Of a DNA stretch of 64,000 nucleotides, positions 43,363 to 52,660 are shown piece after piece; position 1 is the stretch's first letter; every line of letters starts with the position of its first letter. This DNA comes from JAKASX01 sp035534495. Lineage in GTDB: Bacteria > Acidobacteriota > Terriglobia > Acidiferrales > UBA7541. Location: NCBI GenBank assembly GCA_035534495.1, contig DATLRW010000052.1:1-64000 (forward strand). Direction: 5' to 3'. The position numbers and the translations under genes were made by a program. The notes beneath the pieces are model-generated. The model made no database searches, was not told the origin of the DNA, and saw only the letters and a list, made by a program, of their open reading frames with translations.

Positions 43363-44718
43363 ATGAGCGCTGACATCGCTCAGTCCCCGGCCGCGGTGGT
43401 CGGGCCTCGCCCCACGAATGTCCGCTGGGTGATCGTTGCCATGACGGGGCTGACTACAGCGGTGGCCATGATGGGCAGGCTCGATCTGGGGGTGTTGGGG
43501 AAATCCATCCAGGACGAATTCGCTTTCAATACTCAAACGATGGGCTGGATCTTCAGCGCCTTTGTTTTTGCCTACCACCCCTTTCAGATCCCCGGCGGAT
43601 GGGCCGGCGACCGGTTCGGCCCGCGCAAGATTTTCACCTTCGCCATCCTGCTTTGGGCGGTGGCCACGGCGGCGATGGGCGTGGTTGCCCGTTTTTCGCT
43701 GACCGAGTGGATCGGCCTGGCCTGGTCATTTGCGATTCTTCGCTTCCTGGTCGGAATGGGTGAGGCTCCCATGAGTCCCAACGCCGCCCGGGTGGTCGCT
43801 TCCTGGATGGACAGGAAGCGGCGCGGCATCGGGGTGAGCTTCCATATGATCGGCATCGGCTTGGGAGGGGCGCTTTCACCTCTGCTGATCACATGGATCG
43901 CCCAGCGCTGGGGATGGAGGCCGTCTTTTTACCTGGCGGGCGCTTGCGGCACCATCGTGGCGCTGCTCTGGTGGTTCTATTCCACCGATCGCCCCGAGGA
44001 TCACCCCCGAGTGAACGCGGCCGAACTCTCTCTGATCCGCTCGGGGAGGGCCGATCACGACGCAGGCGAGGAAACCGGCTTTGGAACGCAACAGCGGACC
44101 CCGTGGGTGAAAATATTTTCGAGTCTCTCCGTTTGGGGAATCCTGCTCAGCTATTTTTGCCAGGGGTACATGCCGACGATCTACTCGACCTGGTTCTTCA
44201 TCTATCTGGAGCGCGTGCGAGGCCTTACCCTGTTGCAAGGCGGGTTATGGGGATCGCTCCCGTTCCTGACCATCATGGTGCTGGCGCCCCTGGGTGGGTT
44301 GCTCTCGGATTATTGGGTCGCCAAGCTCGGCAAGCGTCGCGGTCGGCGCATGACCGTATGGTTGGGGATGGGCGGCTCGGCCCTCCTGATATGGGCCGGC
44401 GTTCACACCGCGAACAACACCATCGCCATGCTGATGCTGGGCGCGGCGGCGGGACTCAACTACTTTGCCCTTCCCAGCTGGTGGGCCACTTGCATCGACC
44501 TGACACCGGAACACTCCGGCGCACTTTCCGGATTGATGAATATGTCCTCGGGCGGCTGGTTGTCGCCGATCCTGACGGCGTATATCGTGATTCATTTCGG
44601 CTGGACGCCCGCCCTGGACGTTGCGGCATTGGTGACGGCTATGGGTGCATTATTGTGGTTCTTTGTCGATGCCAGCAAGACTCTCGAGAAGCCCTCTGCT
44701 GAGACAGCGGCTGGTTAA
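43363..44718 (+). CDS. MFS transporter, anion:cation symporter family
   Basis: 451 residues with about twelve membrane segments. Diagnostic patterns: PGGWAGDRFGPRKIFTFAILLWA (A-type loop 2-3 motif), FLVGMGEAPMSPNAARVVASWMDRKRRG, and the C-terminal DLTPEHSGALSGLMNMSSGGWLSPILTAY. These match the anion:cation symporter (ACS/phthalate permease) group that takes up organic anions such as tartrate, glucarate or phthalate. ATG 43363. It begins a run with the PEP-mutase-like gene and a second MFS gene of the same group. Confidence 0.88.
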   Translation: MSADIAQSPAAVVGPRPTNVRWVIVAMTGLTTAVAMMGRLDLGVLGKSIQDEFAFNTQTMGWIFSAFVFAYHPFQIPGGWAGDRFGPRKIFTFAILLWAVATAAMGVVARFSLTEWIGLAWSFAILRFLVGMGEAPMSPNAARVVASWMDRKRRGIGVSFHMIGIGLGGALSPLLITWIAQRWGWRPSFYLAGACGTIVALLWWFYSTDRPEDHPRVNAAELSLIRSGRADHDAGEETGFGTQQRTPWVKIFSSLSVWGILLSYFCQGYMPTIYSTWFFIYLERVRGLTLLQGGLWGSLPFLTIMVLAPLGGLLSDYWVAKLGKRRGRRMTVWLGMGGSALLIWAGVHTANNTIAMLMLGAAAGLNYFALPSWWATCIDLTPEHSGALSGLMNMSSGGWLSPILTAYIVIHFGWTPALDVAALVTAMGALLWFFVDASKTLEKPSAETAAG

Positions 44719-44829
44719 GGCAAAAACTCGAATGTGCCATAAGGGCCGGGCGCCGGGAACCCATGGCATCCGGGAATCCGGGTTGCATCTTGTGATTCGT
44801 AAACTTCGATGAAATAGAGGCGGATACTG

Positions 44830-45714
44830 ATGAAGCGAATGACCACAGTCTTACGCGAGCTGATCAACGGCCCGGGCGTCTTTCCCGCTCCCGGCGTATA
44901 CGATCCCATCACGGCGAGAATTGCCGAGCAGGTTGGCTTTAAAGCCCTGGACCTGCCAGGCAGCGCCCTGGGCTATGCCACCTGCATGATGGAACCCAAT
45001 CTCAGCCTGGAAGATATGGCGGATGCCACCCGGAAGATCACGTCGACTGTGAACATCCCCATCATCGTCGACGTCGGGGCCGGTTTTGGCGAACCGGCTC
45101 ACGTGCTGCACACTGTGCGCCTGCTCGAACACGCTGGAGCGGCCGGCATCCACATTGAGGACCAGATTTATCCGAAACGCTTTCATTACCACAGAGGTCT
45201 CGAGCACATCATCCCCGCCGAAGCCATGCTGGACAAGGTTCGCTGCGCCCTGGAAGCTCGCCGCGACCCGGATTTCGTGATCGTCGCGCGTACCGACGCC
45301 ATCCGAACGCACGGCTTCGCCGAAGGGGTACGCCGCGCGAATCTTTACCTCGAGGCCGGCGCGCAGATGATCATGATGTTCCCGAAGACCGGTGACGAAG
45401 TGCGCCAGCTTCCCAAGGAAGTGCGCGGCCCCATCAACTGGACGCAGACCTTTCGCGCCGATGGCGGGCCGCCGTTCTTTTCGCTTCAGGAATTGGAAGC
45501 CCTCGGGGGCTATAAGGTGATCAACTACGCCGGCGGGCCGATGCTGGCGGCCTACAAGGCCGTCAAGGATATGCTCACGCACCTCATGAACACCGGCACC
45601 CCGGGCATGGATCCGCAATTATTCACATCCATTGTGAGAGAGGTTCAGGAATCCATCGGAGTCCTCGAATATTACCGCGTTGAAGAGGAGACGGTGGAAA
45701 AAACAGAGGCGTAG
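44830..45714 (+). CDS. PEP-mutase/isocitrate-lyase family protein with altered motifs
   Basis: 294 residues of the PEP mutase/isocitrate lyase TIM-barrel family. Family landmarks: VFPAPGVYDPITARIAEQVGF, GIHIEDQIYPKRF and FVIVARTDAIRTHGF. Where the family has the Mg-binding D-x-D-T-G-Y-G, this protein reads VDVGAGFGEP (second Asp is Gly), and where lyases have K-R-C-G-H this one reads KRFHYH (catalytic cysteine absent). So a standard C-C lyase is unlikely; a decarboxylase, hydrolase or other role is possible. It sits between two ACS-type MFS transporters on the same strand. ATG 44830. Confidence 0.8.
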   Translation: MKRMTTVLRELINGPGVFPAPGVYDPITARIAEQVGFKALDLPGSALGYATCMMEPNLSLEDMADATRKITSTVNIPIIVDVGAGFGEPAHVLHTVRLLEHAGAAGIHIEDQIYPKRFHYHRGLEHIIPAEAMLDKVRCALEARRDPDFVIVARTDAIRTHGFAEGVRRANLYLEAGAQMIMMFPKTGDEVRQLPKEVRGPINWTQTFRADGGPPFFSLQELEALGGYKVINYAGGPMLAAYKAVKDMLTHLMNTGTPGMDPQLFTSIVREVQESIGVLEYYRVEEETVEKTEA

Positions 45715-45782
45715 AAATTCGACGGGCACGGGCAACGCTCGGAATCGTACAGGCGGGCTCGTGCTCATGAGCCGGGAACCCG

Positions 45783-47177
45783 GTGAAAATCGATAAGACC
45801 TCACGCTTGCCAGCGGGGCGGCCGGGTTCGCCCGCCGCCCCGCCCGGCGAGCCAGGCGTGGCCCTTCGCGCCACCAGGGTGCGCTGGCATATCGTCGCGC
45901 TGCTGGCGTTTATGGCCGGTCTGACCTACGTTGACCGTCTGAACTTTGGAATCGCCGGCACGTACATCCAGGGGCAATTCCACCTCAGCAATCAGGCGAT
46001 GGGTTGGATCCTCGGCTCGTTCAGCCTGGGTTATGCTTTTTTTCACATCCCGGCCGGATGGCTGGGAGACCGTTTCGGGCCACGCCGCATTCTGGCCCTG
46101 GCCGTCCTCTGGTGGTCGCTGTTCACGGTGGTAACGGCGATTGTCCCGCACCTCCCTGTGGCCTTGTTCATCGGGCTGGCTTGGTCGTTTGGAATTGCCC
46201 GGTTCATGCTGGGCGTCGGCGAGTCGGCTTGCCTGCCGGTCGGCAACAAAACGATGGGAATCTGGCTGGGAGACAGGCAGCGCGGGTTCGGCACCAGTGT
46301 CTTTCTGGCGGGCGTCGGGGCCGGAGGCATTCTGGCGCCGCCTTGCATCACCTGGATGGCCAAGAACTGGGGCTGGCAGTCGTCCTTCTATTTGTGCGGC
46401 GTGTTGGGGATTGTCCTGGCCATCGCGTGGTATGCCTATGCCACCGACCGGCCCGGTGAGCATCGCGGCGTCAACGCCGCCGAACTGGAAATCATCCAGG
46501 CACACGATCCGGACGAAACGAACCAGGCCCGTTTCCGAAAGCCGGCGCATCCGCATACGCCTTGGCGTAGAGTCTTTTCGAGCGCCTCCGTTTGGGGATT
46601 GATGATCAGTCATTTCTGTCTCGTGTACCCGGTCTACATCTTCTTCACGTGGTTCTTTATTTATCTGGTCCGTGTTCGGGGTATTTCCATTGTGAAGAGC
46701 GGATTGTGGGGCTCTACCCCGTTCATTGCGACTACCTTCTTGGTGCCTTTCTGGGGCTGGCTCACGGACCGGGCGGTGGAAAAGTTCGGCAAGCGCGCCG
46801 GCCGGCGGAACACGGTTTGGCTGGGCGTGGCCCTCTCGGCAATCCTGCTCTGGTCGGGCAGCCGTACCGTCAACAACGACCTGGCTATCCTGCAGCTTGC
46901 GGCGGCGGCGGGATTCAACCTGGCCGCCGCGGCCGTATTGTGGATCACCTGCAACGACATCACCTGCCAATTTTCGGGATCGGTTTCCGGGGTGATGACC
47001 ACATTCGGCAGCCTGGGCGGATGGTTGTCGCCGGTGCTCACGGCCTGGATTGCGACAAAATTCGGGTGGACGCAAGCGATCGATTTCGCGGCGCTGGTCA
47101 CCGTGGTCAGTGGCGCCGCCTGGTTTTTTATCGACCCCGGCCGAAGCCTGGACGATAAACGGAAGGTTGCCGGTTAG
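45783..47177 (+). CDS. MFS transporter, anion:cation symporter family (second)
   Basis: 464 residues, about twelve membrane helices. VDRLNFGIAGTYIQGQFHLSNQAMGWILGSFSLGYAFFHIPAGWLGDRFGPRR is typical of the ACS group. It is similar to the transporter at 43363-44718 and has a proline/alanine-rich N-terminal extension (SRLPAGRPGSPAAPPGEPG). GTG 45783. A partial copy of its 3' end is found at 54229-54347, 7 kb away, marking a past duplication around the intervening region. Confidence 0.85.
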   Translation: MKIDKTSRLPAGRPGSPAAPPGEPGVALRATRVRWHIVALLAFMAGLTYVDRLNFGIAGTYIQGQFHLSNQAMGWILGSFSLGYAFFHIPAGWLGDRFGPRRILALAVLWWSLFTVVTAIVPHLPVALFIGLAWSFGIARFMLGVGESACLPVGNKTMGIWLGDRQRGFGTSVFLAGVGAGGILAPPCITWMAKNWGWQSSFYLCGVLGIVLAIAWYAYATDRPGEHRGVNAAELEIIQAHDPDETNQARFRKPAHPHTPWRRVFSSASVWGLMISHFCLVYPVYIFFTWFFIYLVRVRGISIVKSGLWGSTPFIATTFLVPFWGWLTDRAVEKFGKRAGRRNTVWLGVALSAILLWSGSRTVNNDLAILQLAAAAGFNLAAAAVLWITCNDITCQFSGSVSGVMTTFGSLGGWLSPVLTAWIATKFGWTQAIDFAALVTVVSGAAWFFIDPGRSLDDKRKVAG

Positions 47178-47528
47178 TCCCTGTCCGGCGTGCGCCAATC
47201 CAAAATAACGGCAGTCATTTGTTCGTGGCCTGGATGTGGTCCGTCTTGTCCGGGCTCGCAGGGATCTCCCCTCTGTCATAACCCACTGTCATAACAAAGC
47301 ACGCTAGTCGCTTCCAACGACTGCGCTGGTATTTCTTAAGTGCCAGCGTTTCCAACAATTCGGGGAATCTGCTTTCGCTCAAAAGCTAACCCCAATAGGC
47401 TCGAAACAAGCCGTTCATGCACAGTTCGTGCACAGCCTGGGTTCAACGCAGCGTCAGAGAGTGCCCCCCCCCGTTGTGTGCACGATCAGACCTCGCTCGA
47501 AGTATGCGTCTGCAGATCCGCAGAAACC
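47178..47528. other. Intergenic region with repeated motifs
   Basis: No gene is seen. It holds a direct repeat CTGTCATAAC (two copies at about 47273-47296) and an imperfect repeat unit (GTTCATGCACAGTTCGTGCACAG, 47413-47435) whose near copy is at 51321-51345, inside the 3' end of the AraC gene. The shared motif suggests a degraded second AraC 3' end here. Confidence 0.45.
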
Positions 47529-47945
47529 TCACAAGAGGAATTTCAATGCGACCTGTGAGATTCGCGACGGCACTGCTTTCACGACCTTCCCAAACGTAGT
47601 GTCATTGATATTGCCATCTACTGACCCATTCCCGCAAAACTGGGCATGGCTAAACGTGTTGAAAGCTTCGAAGCGTAATTCGAGTGACTTGCTCTCAGTA
47701 AGTTTCGTAGCCTTATGCAAAGTCATGTCCCAATTGTTCGCGCCGGGTCCGTAGGATGGCCGGCGCGGTGCATCCCCCTGTATCCCCAGGGCATTCGGGC
47801 TGAACAAAGCGCTGTTGAAGTACGACTGCCCATTGCGCGGGTGCTTTCTGTCTGTGTCCCGGAAATGCCAGCAGTTCGGTGTTGTTCCGCACGTGTCGAC
47901 CCAATCGAGCACGCCTTTGCGTGATGCGGAATTTCTGCTTTCTCC
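47529..47945 (-). pseudogene. C-terminal remnant of a TonB-dependent receptor (Oar-type)
   Basis: The minus-strand frame (127 codons from 47912, plus upstream remnants) encodes PSYGPGANNWDMTLHKATKLTESKSLELRFEAFNTF and ends in KVVKAVPSRISQVALKFLL. This is the characteristic final strand region of large acidobacterial Oar/CarbRegulatory TonB-dependent receptors. The rest of the receptor (normally about 1000 residues) is missing, so it is a truncated fragment. Its 3' end lies 15-20 bp from the stop of the DUF302 gene. Confidence 0.7.
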
Positions 47946-47959
47946 TCAGCCCGGGAGTC

Positions 47960-48454
47960 CTAATTAGCCACAGCAGCGACCAAGGCTCCAACCTTCGAGT
48001 CCAAATCTTGCGCGACTTTCAGTGCTTCTGGGCTTCCATAGGAAGCTAGATAACTGGCCATGGTGTCGTATGACAAATGCACCCCGTCCGGCCGTTCGTC
48101 AATGAGAATGGTCACCGGTGCGTATGAGCCAGCATCAGCAATCTGCTTGACCATCAACCTCATAATTAACGGATTGCCTACGACAAGCCGAACGATCCGT
48201 GGCGCTTTCTCGCCCTGTTCTTTCTGCAGAATTTCACCCAGGTCGAATCGTGCGAATTCCATAAGGCCGGATGTACCAATTGCCTTGCTCACAATCTCTT
48301 CCACTTCGGCGTATGTCTTGGCCGCCCTGATTTCCGATCGAAATACGTTCATGTCAGGATGACCGATCGCGGCCTCCAGTGTTGCAACAACCTCCTTGAA
48401 CGATTTCACCGACGTCGCGCTCAGGCGCTGTACGCTAATTTGTTTTCTTATCAC
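47960..48454 (-). CDS. DUF302-family protein
   Basis: 164 residues. The C-terminal part (PRIVRLVVGNPLIMRLMVKQIADAGSYAPVTILIDERPDGVHLSYDTMASYLASYGSPEAL) matches DUF302, a small alpha/beta domain of unknown function often found with thioredoxin or metal-handling genes. GTG 48454 overlaps the stop of an upstream 80-codon frame by 4 bp (GTGA), suggesting an operon in the ancestral locus. The gene seems intact but sits in a region full of broken genes. Confidence 0.75.
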   Translation of the reverse strand: MIRKQISVQRLSATSVKSFKEVVATLEAAIGHPDMNVFRSEIRAAKTYAEVEEIVSKAIGTSGLMEFARFDLGEILQKEQGEKAPRIVRLVVGNPLIMRLMVKQIADAGSYAPVTILIDERPDGVHLSYDTMASYLASYGSPEALKVAQDLDSKVGALVAAVAN

Positions 48455-48693
48455 TGGATTGCCACTCCTTTGCGATACGGCTCGAAATCCGCGAAATTCA
48501 GTTCCCTCAAATCCAAGGCTAGCTTTAGTCCTGCATTTTCACATTCCGTTCCTGAGACCCGAATTTCAATTGGCCATAAGTGCCCGTGTGGGCAGAACCG
48601 CGCAGAAAATCGCGCTCTTTCATCACCATGCTCGTGGGTATAGCACGAGAGTAGAGATTCTACATGACGCCAAAACCTTGATCGTCGAAACAT
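48451..48693 (-). pseudogene. Possible 6-pyruvoyl-tetrahydropterin synthase-like remnant
   Basis: 80 residues. The segment PHGHLWPIEIRVSGTE ... GLKLALDLRELNFADF resembles the H-G-H-x-W/Y strand and the D-L-x-x-L helix of QueD/PTPS. The second half of such a domain is missing and the N terminus is unlike it, so I treat it as a fragment. Its stop overlaps the DUF302 start. A chance resemblance is possible. Confidence 0.35.
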
Positions 48694-48916
48694 GGTTCAG
48701 ACCTGGCCCCGCACAGTTTCGCTTTGTGACTCTTCCCGAAATTACGCTCGCTCTTGGCGGCCAAGGTGATTTAACACGCTCCACGAGCCTCTCAACCCCA
48801 CTGATTCAAGAGCGTCTCGTATAAGCGCTGTGCCTTTCAAGTTTATATTTACGTTTTGTCTCCTCCCGTTTTCGATTGACGCAGTGACCTCAGCACAGCA
48901 CCCTGTCGCCCCGCTC

Positions 48917-49513
48917 CTAATCCTGTTCACCGAGAGTCTGGACGTACGTTTTGCCGTATGGGTAGAAGAGTTCCTTACGGCCTTGCTGCCACGCTGCCTT
49001 GAGCTCAGGCGTTGTGATGTCCCAGTCCGGCCGGCATTTCTTGGTAACAGCACGCAGGTCCTGGCGCAGATCTTCCAGAGTGGGCCGCCCGAAAAACCAG
49101 TAGCCGTTATAGATCTTATAAATGACAAGACCGGGCTCAAGCACAATTACGTGGGGGATCATGGGGTTGTTGACAGGATCCGTGTATTCGGCGATGTCGA
49201 AATCTTTTTGGAGGACACGCCCCGAGTCAGAGAGGAAAGGCCAATGGGCGCCAACTCCGCTGCGGTATTCATTCGTTTGAGTGATGTTGTCGGTGCTAAT
49301 CGTGACAAGCCGGCAATAGGCAACTTCGAGCTCGCGATGAAGTTGGACAAGGACTTCAGCCTGTCGACGATCCTTGGGGCAGTAACCGCCGCGGCTGAGG
49401 ACGAGGACCATCGGATGTTGTCCTTGCAGCTCAGAGAGCTTCCGCCGTTTCGCGGCGTGGTCGGAAAGCTCGTAGTCGGGGAACGTACCCCCTGGAATAA
49501 TGTCAGATCGCAT
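48917..49513 (-). CDS. Peroxiredoxin (AhpC/TSA-like)
   Basis: 198 residues. FPDYELSDHAAKRRKLSELQGQHPMVLVLSRGGYCPKDRRQ is the thioredoxin-fold peroxiredoxin pattern, with the peroxidatic cysteine in GGYCPKDRRQ (C-P-x-D-x-R rather than C-x-x-C, fitting 1-Cys or atypical 2-Cys enzymes). RVLQKDFDIAEYTDP and PHVIVLEPG follow. It reduces peroxides. ATG 49513 has GAGGAGG just upstream. It appears intact inside a region of broken genes. Confidence 0.82.
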   Translation of the reverse strand: MRSDIIPGGTFPDYELSDHAAKRRKLSELQGQHPMVLVLSRGGYCPKDRRQAEVLVQLHRELEVAYCRLVTISTDNITQTNEYRSGVGAHWPFLSDSGRVLQKDFDIAEYTDPVNNPMIPHVIVLEPGLVIYKIYNGYWFFGRPTLEDLRQDLRAVTKKCRPDWDITTPELKAAWQQGRKELFYPYGKTYVQTLGEQD

Positions 49514-49649
49514 ATGACCTCCTCAATAGAGAGATCCTCGTCGCCGGGTTGCCTTCAATAATGGTTAGTAACCGATCATGACGGCCTCAACCAACGTGCC
49601 GCGCCAAGAACACAGCGATCCAGCCAGCTTCGATTCCAGTGGACGAGCA

Positions 49650-50086
49650 TCACGTGGAGACCTCGAATATCACTTAGAGCTCGACCGGGGTGCCGAGCGG
49701 AAGGCTTGCGACCCCATACACGAGGCGGCAAGGGTCCTTTTCCTTTCCGAAGACGTCTTGCAGCAACTCCGAAGCGGCGTCGGCAACTTTCGGTTGTTCG
49801 CGGACGTCTCCCGAAGTGGCTACCGACACGCCGAGCCGGACGATCCGCGCCGCTTTGTCGAGCGATCCCAGATGCCGCCGAGCGACAGCGAGAATGTTGA
49901 GCGCCGCCACGTAAGCCGCCTTGCGTCCCGCTTCCACATCGAGCCCTGCCCCGACGCGCCCGACTTGCTGATGTTCCTCGAATTCGCCACGACGTTGTAA
50001 CCGCGATCCAAGAAGCTTTTCCCAAGGCCTGCACCGATGCCTTGCGAGCCGCCAGTCACGATCACTGTCTTCCGTGTGTTTACCAT
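49650..50086 (-). pseudogene. Chimeric pseudogene: SDR N terminus joined to RidA-like C terminus
   Basis: The 5' part (50086 to about 49962) encodes an SDR N terminus, VNTRKTVIVTGGSQGIGAGLGKSFLDRGYNVVANSR. At about 49958-49966 the sequence switches frame and family. The rest encodes the end of a RidA/YjgF-type protein (GRKAAYVAALNILAV ... SLDKAARIVRLGV ... LVYGVASLPLGTPVEL). An in-frame TAA at 49674-49676 cuts it before the residues VIFEVST and natural stop at 49650-49652. So the join removed the SDR catalytic half and the RidA N terminus, and then a nonsense mutation was added. Confidence 0.75.
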
Positions 50087-50249
50087 TTCTAAGGTCCTTT
50101 GCCTTCCGACGGCAGAGGCGGCAAAGACCGCGCGTTGTGCGCGCCGCCCCCGACTCCAATTAGCGCAGCGATTTGAACAGCGCTCGGGATATCGGCCAGT
50201 GAAGAGGCCCCGCTATCCCGATGCCGCAAAGCACGCGGCGGGCCAAGCC

Positions 50250-51284
50250 TCACATCGTTAGAACGACGCGGAACTGTGCGTCGCCGCTCATCATTCGCGC
50301 GTAACCCTCAGCTGCTTTTTCAAGCGGATACGTTTCAATCATCGGACGCACGCCGGTTAATTCGGCGAAGTGCAGTGTGTCCTCGGAATCGGCCGGTGTT
50401 CCCGAGGACCAGCCTTGAATCGTTCGACTTCCGCTGATGAGTTGGATCGGTGTGACCTCAATCGGATCAAACGTCGCGCCCACCACGATGAACTTGCCGT
50501 TCGGCCTCAGGCCGTCGATCAGCTCGGACATCGCCTTCGAACTTGGGGCCGTGGCCAGAAGCACCTGCGCGCCGCCCAGTATTTGCAATTCCTGTGCCGC
50601 GTTCGTCGATTTGCTGTCGATGTACACGCTCGCTCCGAGTTTCTTGGCGAGCGCCGCATTTTCTGAGCCACGCCCGATAGCCGCGACCTTATAACCAAAC
50701 TTGTTCGCAAATTGAATTCCGAGATGACCCAAACCGCCGATACCCTGCACCGCAACAAGGTCGCCGGGCTTTGCACCGCTGTGTCGCAGCGCGTTGAAGG
50801 TTGTAAGTCCGGCGCAGAGCAGCGGTGCTGCTTCTGCGTCAGTTAGAGTTTCCGGTATCGCCGCCAGCGCCTCTACGGGAGCCAGCATATATTGTTGGTA
50901 TCCGCCGTCATAGCTGATGCCCGGAATTTCCAGATTCCGGCAGTTGCGAAAATCTCCACGACGGCACGAGGGGCACGTTCCGTCCTGGCCACCATGCCAA
51001 CCGACGCCGACCCGTTGTCCTTTCTTCCACTCGGAAACACCGTCACCTAGTTCATCGATGATGCCGGCGACTTCATGTCCTGGGACGCGGGGATATTCAA
51101 TGCCGGGCCACTGGCCTTCTTTCGTAAGCGCGTCGCTGTGGCACACACCGCAGGCTTGGACCTTGATGCGCACCTCTCCCGGACCCGGCTTAGGAATGTC
51201 GCGCTCGACGATCTGGAAATCGGCTCCTGGCTTAGGAATCTGCGCTGCTTTCATTGGTGCGATTGCGACCTTCGTAGTTGCCAT
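50250..51284 (-). CDS. Zinc-dependent alcohol dehydrogenase (MDR)
   Basis: 344 residues, intact. MDR landmarks: QACGVCHSDALTKEGQWPG (catalytic zinc cysteine), GHEVAGIIDELGDGV, the four structural-zinc cysteines in GTCPSCRRGDFRNCR with a nearby C, VQGIGGLGHLGIQFANKFG (NADP-binding Rossmann) and GRGSENAALAKKLGA. An aldehyde or alcohol reductase/dehydrogenase of broad specificity is likely. ATG 51284 has AAAGGAGAC 7 bp upstream. It lies downstream of, and on the same strand as, the broken AraC gene and may have been its target. Confidence 0.88.
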   Translation of the reverse strand: MATTKVAIAPMKAAQIPKPGADFQIVERDIPKPGPGEVRIKVQACGVCHSDALTKEGQWPGIEYPRVPGHEVAGIIDELGDGVSEWKKGQRVGVGWHGGQDGTCPSCRRGDFRNCRNLEIPGISYDGGYQQYMLAPVEALAAIPETLTDAEAAPLLCAGLTTFNALRHSGAKPGDLVAVQGIGGLGHLGIQFANKFGYKVAAIGRGSENAALAKKLGASVYIDSKSTNAAQELQILGGAQVLLATAPSSKAMSELIDGLRPNGKFIVVGATFDPIEVTPIQLISGSRTIQGWSSGTPADSEDTLHFAELTGVRPMIETYPLEKAAEGYARMMSGDAQFRVVLTM

Positions 51285-51306
51285 GATGTCTCCTTTGAAT
51301 TTTCAG

Positions 51307-52413
51307 CTACCCCAATGACCGCGTTTGTGCACGGTTCGTGCACAGTGTCAGAGAGCGAACCCTTCGCTGAGACAAAACTGCATCACACTGCGCCAACCTG
51401 GCTTGGGTTGTCGGTTGTGAGTTCTTTTGAAGTACCCGCCACTGTCCGGGCGAAGTCCCTTCCCAGTGGTGGAAGGCTCGGAAGAAGGAATTGGCGTCTT
51501 CGTAGCCCAACAGGTAGGCAGTTTCATTCAACTCCAAAGATGAGTGGAGCAGACAGTGGCGAGCCAACTCCCGACGCGCATCTTCCAGCAAACGCTGGAA
51601 GCTAATGCCCTGCTCAGTGAGCCGCCGCTGCAATGTTCGAGTGCTGACGTGTAGCTCTCTTGCGAGATCCTGTATGCCCGGACGCTGACCCGCAAGTAAC
51701 TGCTTCAGAATGCCTTTTGAATGTTTGGTGAAAGTCTTATCAACGAGCTGTTGCGCTAACTCCGCTTCAAGATGCGGAGTGACACTTGCCAGCAAATCAG
51801 GATTGAAAGTTACGAAGGGAAGCTCCATATCCGCATTGCTGAATACCAAGGCGTTCTGGTTGGACTTGAATTTCACAGGGCAGTGGAAGTGCGCCTCATA
51901 CATTTCCTGGTGCGCCGGCGCTCGTTGCAACTCCACCCGCTTCAGATTCAGGGGCCGTCCAATGCCTCGCTGCCCGATGCCAGCGATCCATGCGGAACAT
52001 ACGTCCACGAGTATTGGAGGCTCTTCCTCATGCGCGAGCAGCCAGATGAACTGGATCGCAGATTCATTCCCGCGCTTCACTAATTGGATTTCCTCTGGAC
52101 ACGTGAGTTGTTTGTAACGCGACAACCGTTCGACCGCGTCCCGAAACGACCGAGCCGAGAGCGCCGCGATTTAAATCGGATCGTAGCGCTCCACGCGCTC
52201 CTCGGTCCCCAGCTTCAGGCCGAAGCCCGGATCGCTGCTGGATTCCGCAATGCCTCGGTAAAGCGCGAAGAACTCCTCCGTGCTCAGCAAGATCTTGTCC
52301 TGGTTGAATAGCCCCGTTGGCAACGCAGCCTGCCGAAGCACAGTGTCCGGCGAAAGGCCCAATTCTCTTAACTTTCGAGGCAGCGTACTCGAAATTCGAA
52401 ATCGATTCGTCAT
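51307..52413 (-). pseudogene. AraC-family regulator interrupted by one in-frame TAA
   Basis: Reading continuously, this gene would encode about 368 residues. The N terminus (MTNRFRISSTLPRKLREL ... GLKLGTEERVERYDPI) belongs to the arabinose-binding-like domain of AraC-type regulators, the middle (SRYKQLTCPEEIQL, FIWLLAHEEEPPILVDV) continues it, and the C terminus (LARELHVSTRTLQRRLTEQG ... YLLGYEDANSFFRAFHHWEGTSPGQWR) is the double helix-turn-helix. The two parts are in the same frame and joined by a TAA at 52171-52173 (DPI-stop-IAALSARSFRDAV). So a single nonsense change inactivated it, or the stop is bypassed. Confidence 0.8.
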
Positions 52414-52443
52414 GGTTCACCTAAAAGCATAACTCTGTTTTCA

Positions 52444-52660
52444 CTATTGCGCGCTTGACCGCGCCCGATATTGCTCATCGCTGACCTGTTCCATCCAATC
52501 GGCGGTCTTTCCATCGAGCGCCTCGGCGATGGCGATGTGCGTCATTGCCGTAGGAGCTGTTGGGCCATGCCAATGCTTCTCGCCGGGTTCGAACCAAACC
52601 AGATCACCTGGACGAATCTGCTCAACCGATCCGCCCTCTCGCCAAAACGATGAAGCATTG
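52444..52660 (-). pseudogene. C-terminal cupin fragment
   Basis: The minus-strand frame encodes REGGSVEQIRPGDLVWFEPGEKHWHGPTAPTAMTHIAIAEALDGKTADWMEQVSDEQY, the second half of a small cupin-domain protein of the (R)-mandelonitrile-lyase/CMD-associated type. The preceding residues in this frame are not cupin-like. At about 52645-52665 the sequence joins the 5' part of a DUF4440 gene, in another frame. Confidence 0.72.

Noticed and set aside
48742..49146. Alternative 134-codon minus-strand frame
   Set aside because: It overlaps the peroxiredoxin gene in another frame and lacks conserved patterns; a shadow frame.
49674..52173. TAA reassigned as sense in this genome
   Set aside because: Many intact genes here end in TAA (for example rplM and the thiG-side transport genes), and both in-frame TAA codons lie in a region of broken genes.
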